DNA of 43,425 nucleotides from DASZUC01 sp035547775 (GTDB taxonomy: Bacteria; Patescibacteriota; Saccharimonadia; Saccharimonadales; UBA4665), in the NCBI GenBank assembly GCA_035547775.1, contig DASZUC010000019.1:1-43425 (forward strand), written 5' to 3'. Positions 41,930 through 43,425 of the stretch are shown here, piece by piece. The translations under genes were made by a program, and so were the position numbers. Numbering within the stretch: position 1 is the stretch's first letter; each line of letters opens with the position of its first letter. The notes beneath the pieces were generated by a model, which did not search any database, was not told the DNA's origin, and worked only from the letters and a program-made list of their open reading frames with translations.

Positions 41930-43425
41930 TAGACGAGGTCACCCTCCAGTGCCCACTCGTCAGTTGCGATACATGTGAGCGTAGCCCAACCATACTGGGC
42001 GGCCATGTGGACGTGAGTGAACGGTGAACGCAACGTTACGCCAGCCCCTGCGGCGAAGGCAGTTTGTCCAGAACCATATTGGAAAATGTCAATCGTGGCA
42101 CCGACGCTGAAAGCCACGGACGAGTGCGGTGGAATCGTTATCGTGTTGGCCGACCCGCTGGTCATTTTGACGACTTGGCCGAGATCGCTGAGTGCCAATG
42201 TATATGCCGAACCTGCCTGGCTGTTGAAGCTAACGGTCGTGCCAGCTGCAGTGGTGATAGCCGCATCGACATCGACCAAGGCATTCTGCACGTCGCTATG
42301 CGTGATGTGCGTTAGCCCCGTGTCATCAAACGTCACATCCGAAGCATCAACGGAACCACCGGCCGAAGCATCAGCGATCTCTACCCAGGACAGGGTTCCC
42401 AGTGCGATGGCGCTGAAGTTATCAACCGTCACCATGCGCCCTTGGCTCGCATCCAAACCAGTACCAGCGTAGGTACCGTTATACTGATGTGCCGAAACAT
42501 CAAAACTCTCAATTAAGCCCGTGGGAGCCGAACCACTAGTCTTGTAGACGTTAACTGTCCAGGTGCTCTGATTAAAGTCAATCAAAAAGGTCGCTGCCTC
42601 ACTAGCACTTGTATTAAAGTGGCTGCCATTTGCGTTGGAGGCAATCAGACTCGAACCGTAGATGTGTAGCCCTCCACCATTACCCGGGTCCCATGAATAT
42701 CCTTGGTTTCCAGATGGACTAACAACCGCGAAGTGAATGGTAAAACTAGAGATTCCGCCGCCATGAGCAGCAGCATCCATACTAACTTGTTGACTACCTG
42801 TACCAATTGAGATTAACGCGCTACCGCCTCCAGAGCCAATTGAGCCGCTACTTATACCAAAGCTTTGCCCATTAATAACCCATGGCCCACCTAAATCTGG
42901 GGTGTGGTTACTTAATAAAGTACCGTTAGCATCAGTAAAGGTATCATAAGCTTGCCCGCCAGGGAGCCCAGTCATAATATAGGTTTTACCGCTGGCACTG
43001 TCATAGTAGAGATCACCATCGTTATGGCCACCAAAACTAATGGGCGCACCGGTAGCGACATTTACTTGAGCAGCATCGATATTGGTTCTAGAAGCATAGG
43101 TACTGTTCACATCCGATAGATTGTTAGCTTTCTTCAGGGCTGTGGTATCGTTGGTAGTTGCCCACTTCACACCCGAAGTTTGAGTAGAATCAGCTGTCAG
43201 AACGTAGCTATCAGTACCCACCCCCAATCGGCTCGGTGTGCTCGTACCACTAGCAACATAAATGTCACCTTTAGTAGTAAGGGTAGACTTATCGGTTTTG
43301 GAGGAAAGATCAGACGTAAGATTGGTGACTTTGGACTCAGGAATTGAATTAACAGCCACCGTGGGAGAGCTGCTTGTACCACCAATAGTGATGGTGCTAT
43401 CCCCTGCACTCACGGTGCTGACTTT
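41929..43425 (-). CDS. Tail-fibre-like protein, N-terminus beyond the right edge
   Basis: At least 498 residues; the frame stays open to the window end (KVSTVSAGDSTITIGG), and the paralogue at 39349 has matching sequence before this point, so the GTG at 43413 is internal. It carries the KSTLTTKGDIYVASG and GVKWATTNDTTALKKANNLSD linkers, a lectin-like domain beginning YDTFTDANGTLLSNHTPDLG, DASDVTFDDTGLTHITHSDV and a C-terminal beta domain (SGSANTITIPPHSSVAFSVG) typical of phage fibre ends. It is coupled to the 41186 gene. Confidence 0.78.
   Translation of the reverse strand, partial: KVSTVSAGDSTITIGGTSSSPTVAVNSIPESKVTNLTSDLSSKTDKSTLTTKGDIYVASGTSTPSRLGVGTDSYVLTADSTQTSGVKWATTNDTTALKKANNLSDVNSTYASRTNIDAAQVNVATGAPISFGGHNDGDLYYDSASGKTYIMTGLPGGQAYDTFTDANGTLLSNHTPDLGGPWVINGQSFGISSGSIGSGGGSALISIGTGSQQVSMDAAAHGGGISSFTIHFAVVSPSGNQGYSWDPGNGGGLHIYGSSLIASNANGSHFNTSASEAATFLIDFNQSTWTVNVYKTSGSAPTGLIESFDVSAHQYNGTYAGTGLDASQGRMVTVDNFSAIALGTLSWVEIADASAGGSVDASDVTFDDTGLTHITHSDVQNALVDVDAAITTAAGTTVSFNSQAGSAYTLALSDLGQVVKMTSGSANTITIPPHSSVAFSVGATIDIFQYGSGQTAFAAGAGVTLRSPFTHVHMAAQYGWATLTCIATDEWALEGDLV

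Noticed and set aside
33922..43425. Intact prophage
   Set aside because: Only fibre-like and beta-sandwich genes are present; no capsid, terminase, integrase or lysis genes were recognised in the window.

Overview
The window looks like a chromosomal segment of a Candidate Phyla Radiation (Patescibacteria) bacterium, most likely a Saccharibacteria (TM7) relative. This assignment is an inference from gene content and protein style, not a database match. The supporting signs are a standard genetic code, compact genes with 1-17 nt overlaps, a dnaG-rpoD pair whose primase has lost its zinc ligands, a SIS-type phosphoglucose/phosphomannose isomerase, DUF1361, a sortase with small surface proteins, and tail-fibre-like proteins that begin with a 'RLPxPGGDxxxWGDxLNxFL' module. 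I saw no rRNA, tRNA or CRISPR array.

Layout. Positions 1-9004 are core genes: polA (3' end cut off by the left edge), a large second sigma-70 factor with an N-terminal HTH, a P-type cation ATPase with unusual ion-site residues, a winged-HTH/degenerate-Nudix protein and a CYTH-uridine kinase fusion. Positions 9005-16872 form an accessory island, visibly richer in G+C than its flanks. It holds a Rossmann/methyltransferase-like protein with a basic DNA-binding-type tail, a divergently transcribed pair (multi-HTH regulator and translationally coupled GHKL ATPase with Ig-like domains) and a convergent helical protein. It also has two structured intergenic regions, perfect-spacing promoters, inverted-repeat operators and a leader motif shared by two promoters. 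This is the best candidate for an undescribed system. Positions 16877-20398 are the dnaG-rpoD-P-loop kinase operon.

Positions 20485-33861 are mostly housekeeping and envelope genes: a single-pass membrane protein, a YjbR/MmcQ protein, a 1535-residue repeat surface protein, oligoribonuclease, an FMN reductase with a divergent HxlR regulator, MsrB, a small membrane protein, an MscL-like channel, ArgS, DUF1361, the isomerase, a conserved hypothetical, a sortase and a 35-residue membrane peptide. Positions 33922-43425 are a surface/tail-like cassette: one plus-strand tail-fibre-like gene coupled to an alpha/beta hydrolase, a mini LTNTG-anchored protein, tatA, and six minus-strand genes built from shuffled beta-sandwich, lectin-like and tail-repeat modules, the last one cut by the right edge.

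Gene expression shows a pattern. At least six genes carry an extended -10 element (TGN + hexamer) exactly 6 nt before the start codon, which predicts leaderless mRNAs. Others have ordinary Shine-Dalgarno leaders. Several annotated starts were shortened because the longest reading frame begins inside a promoter or terminator.
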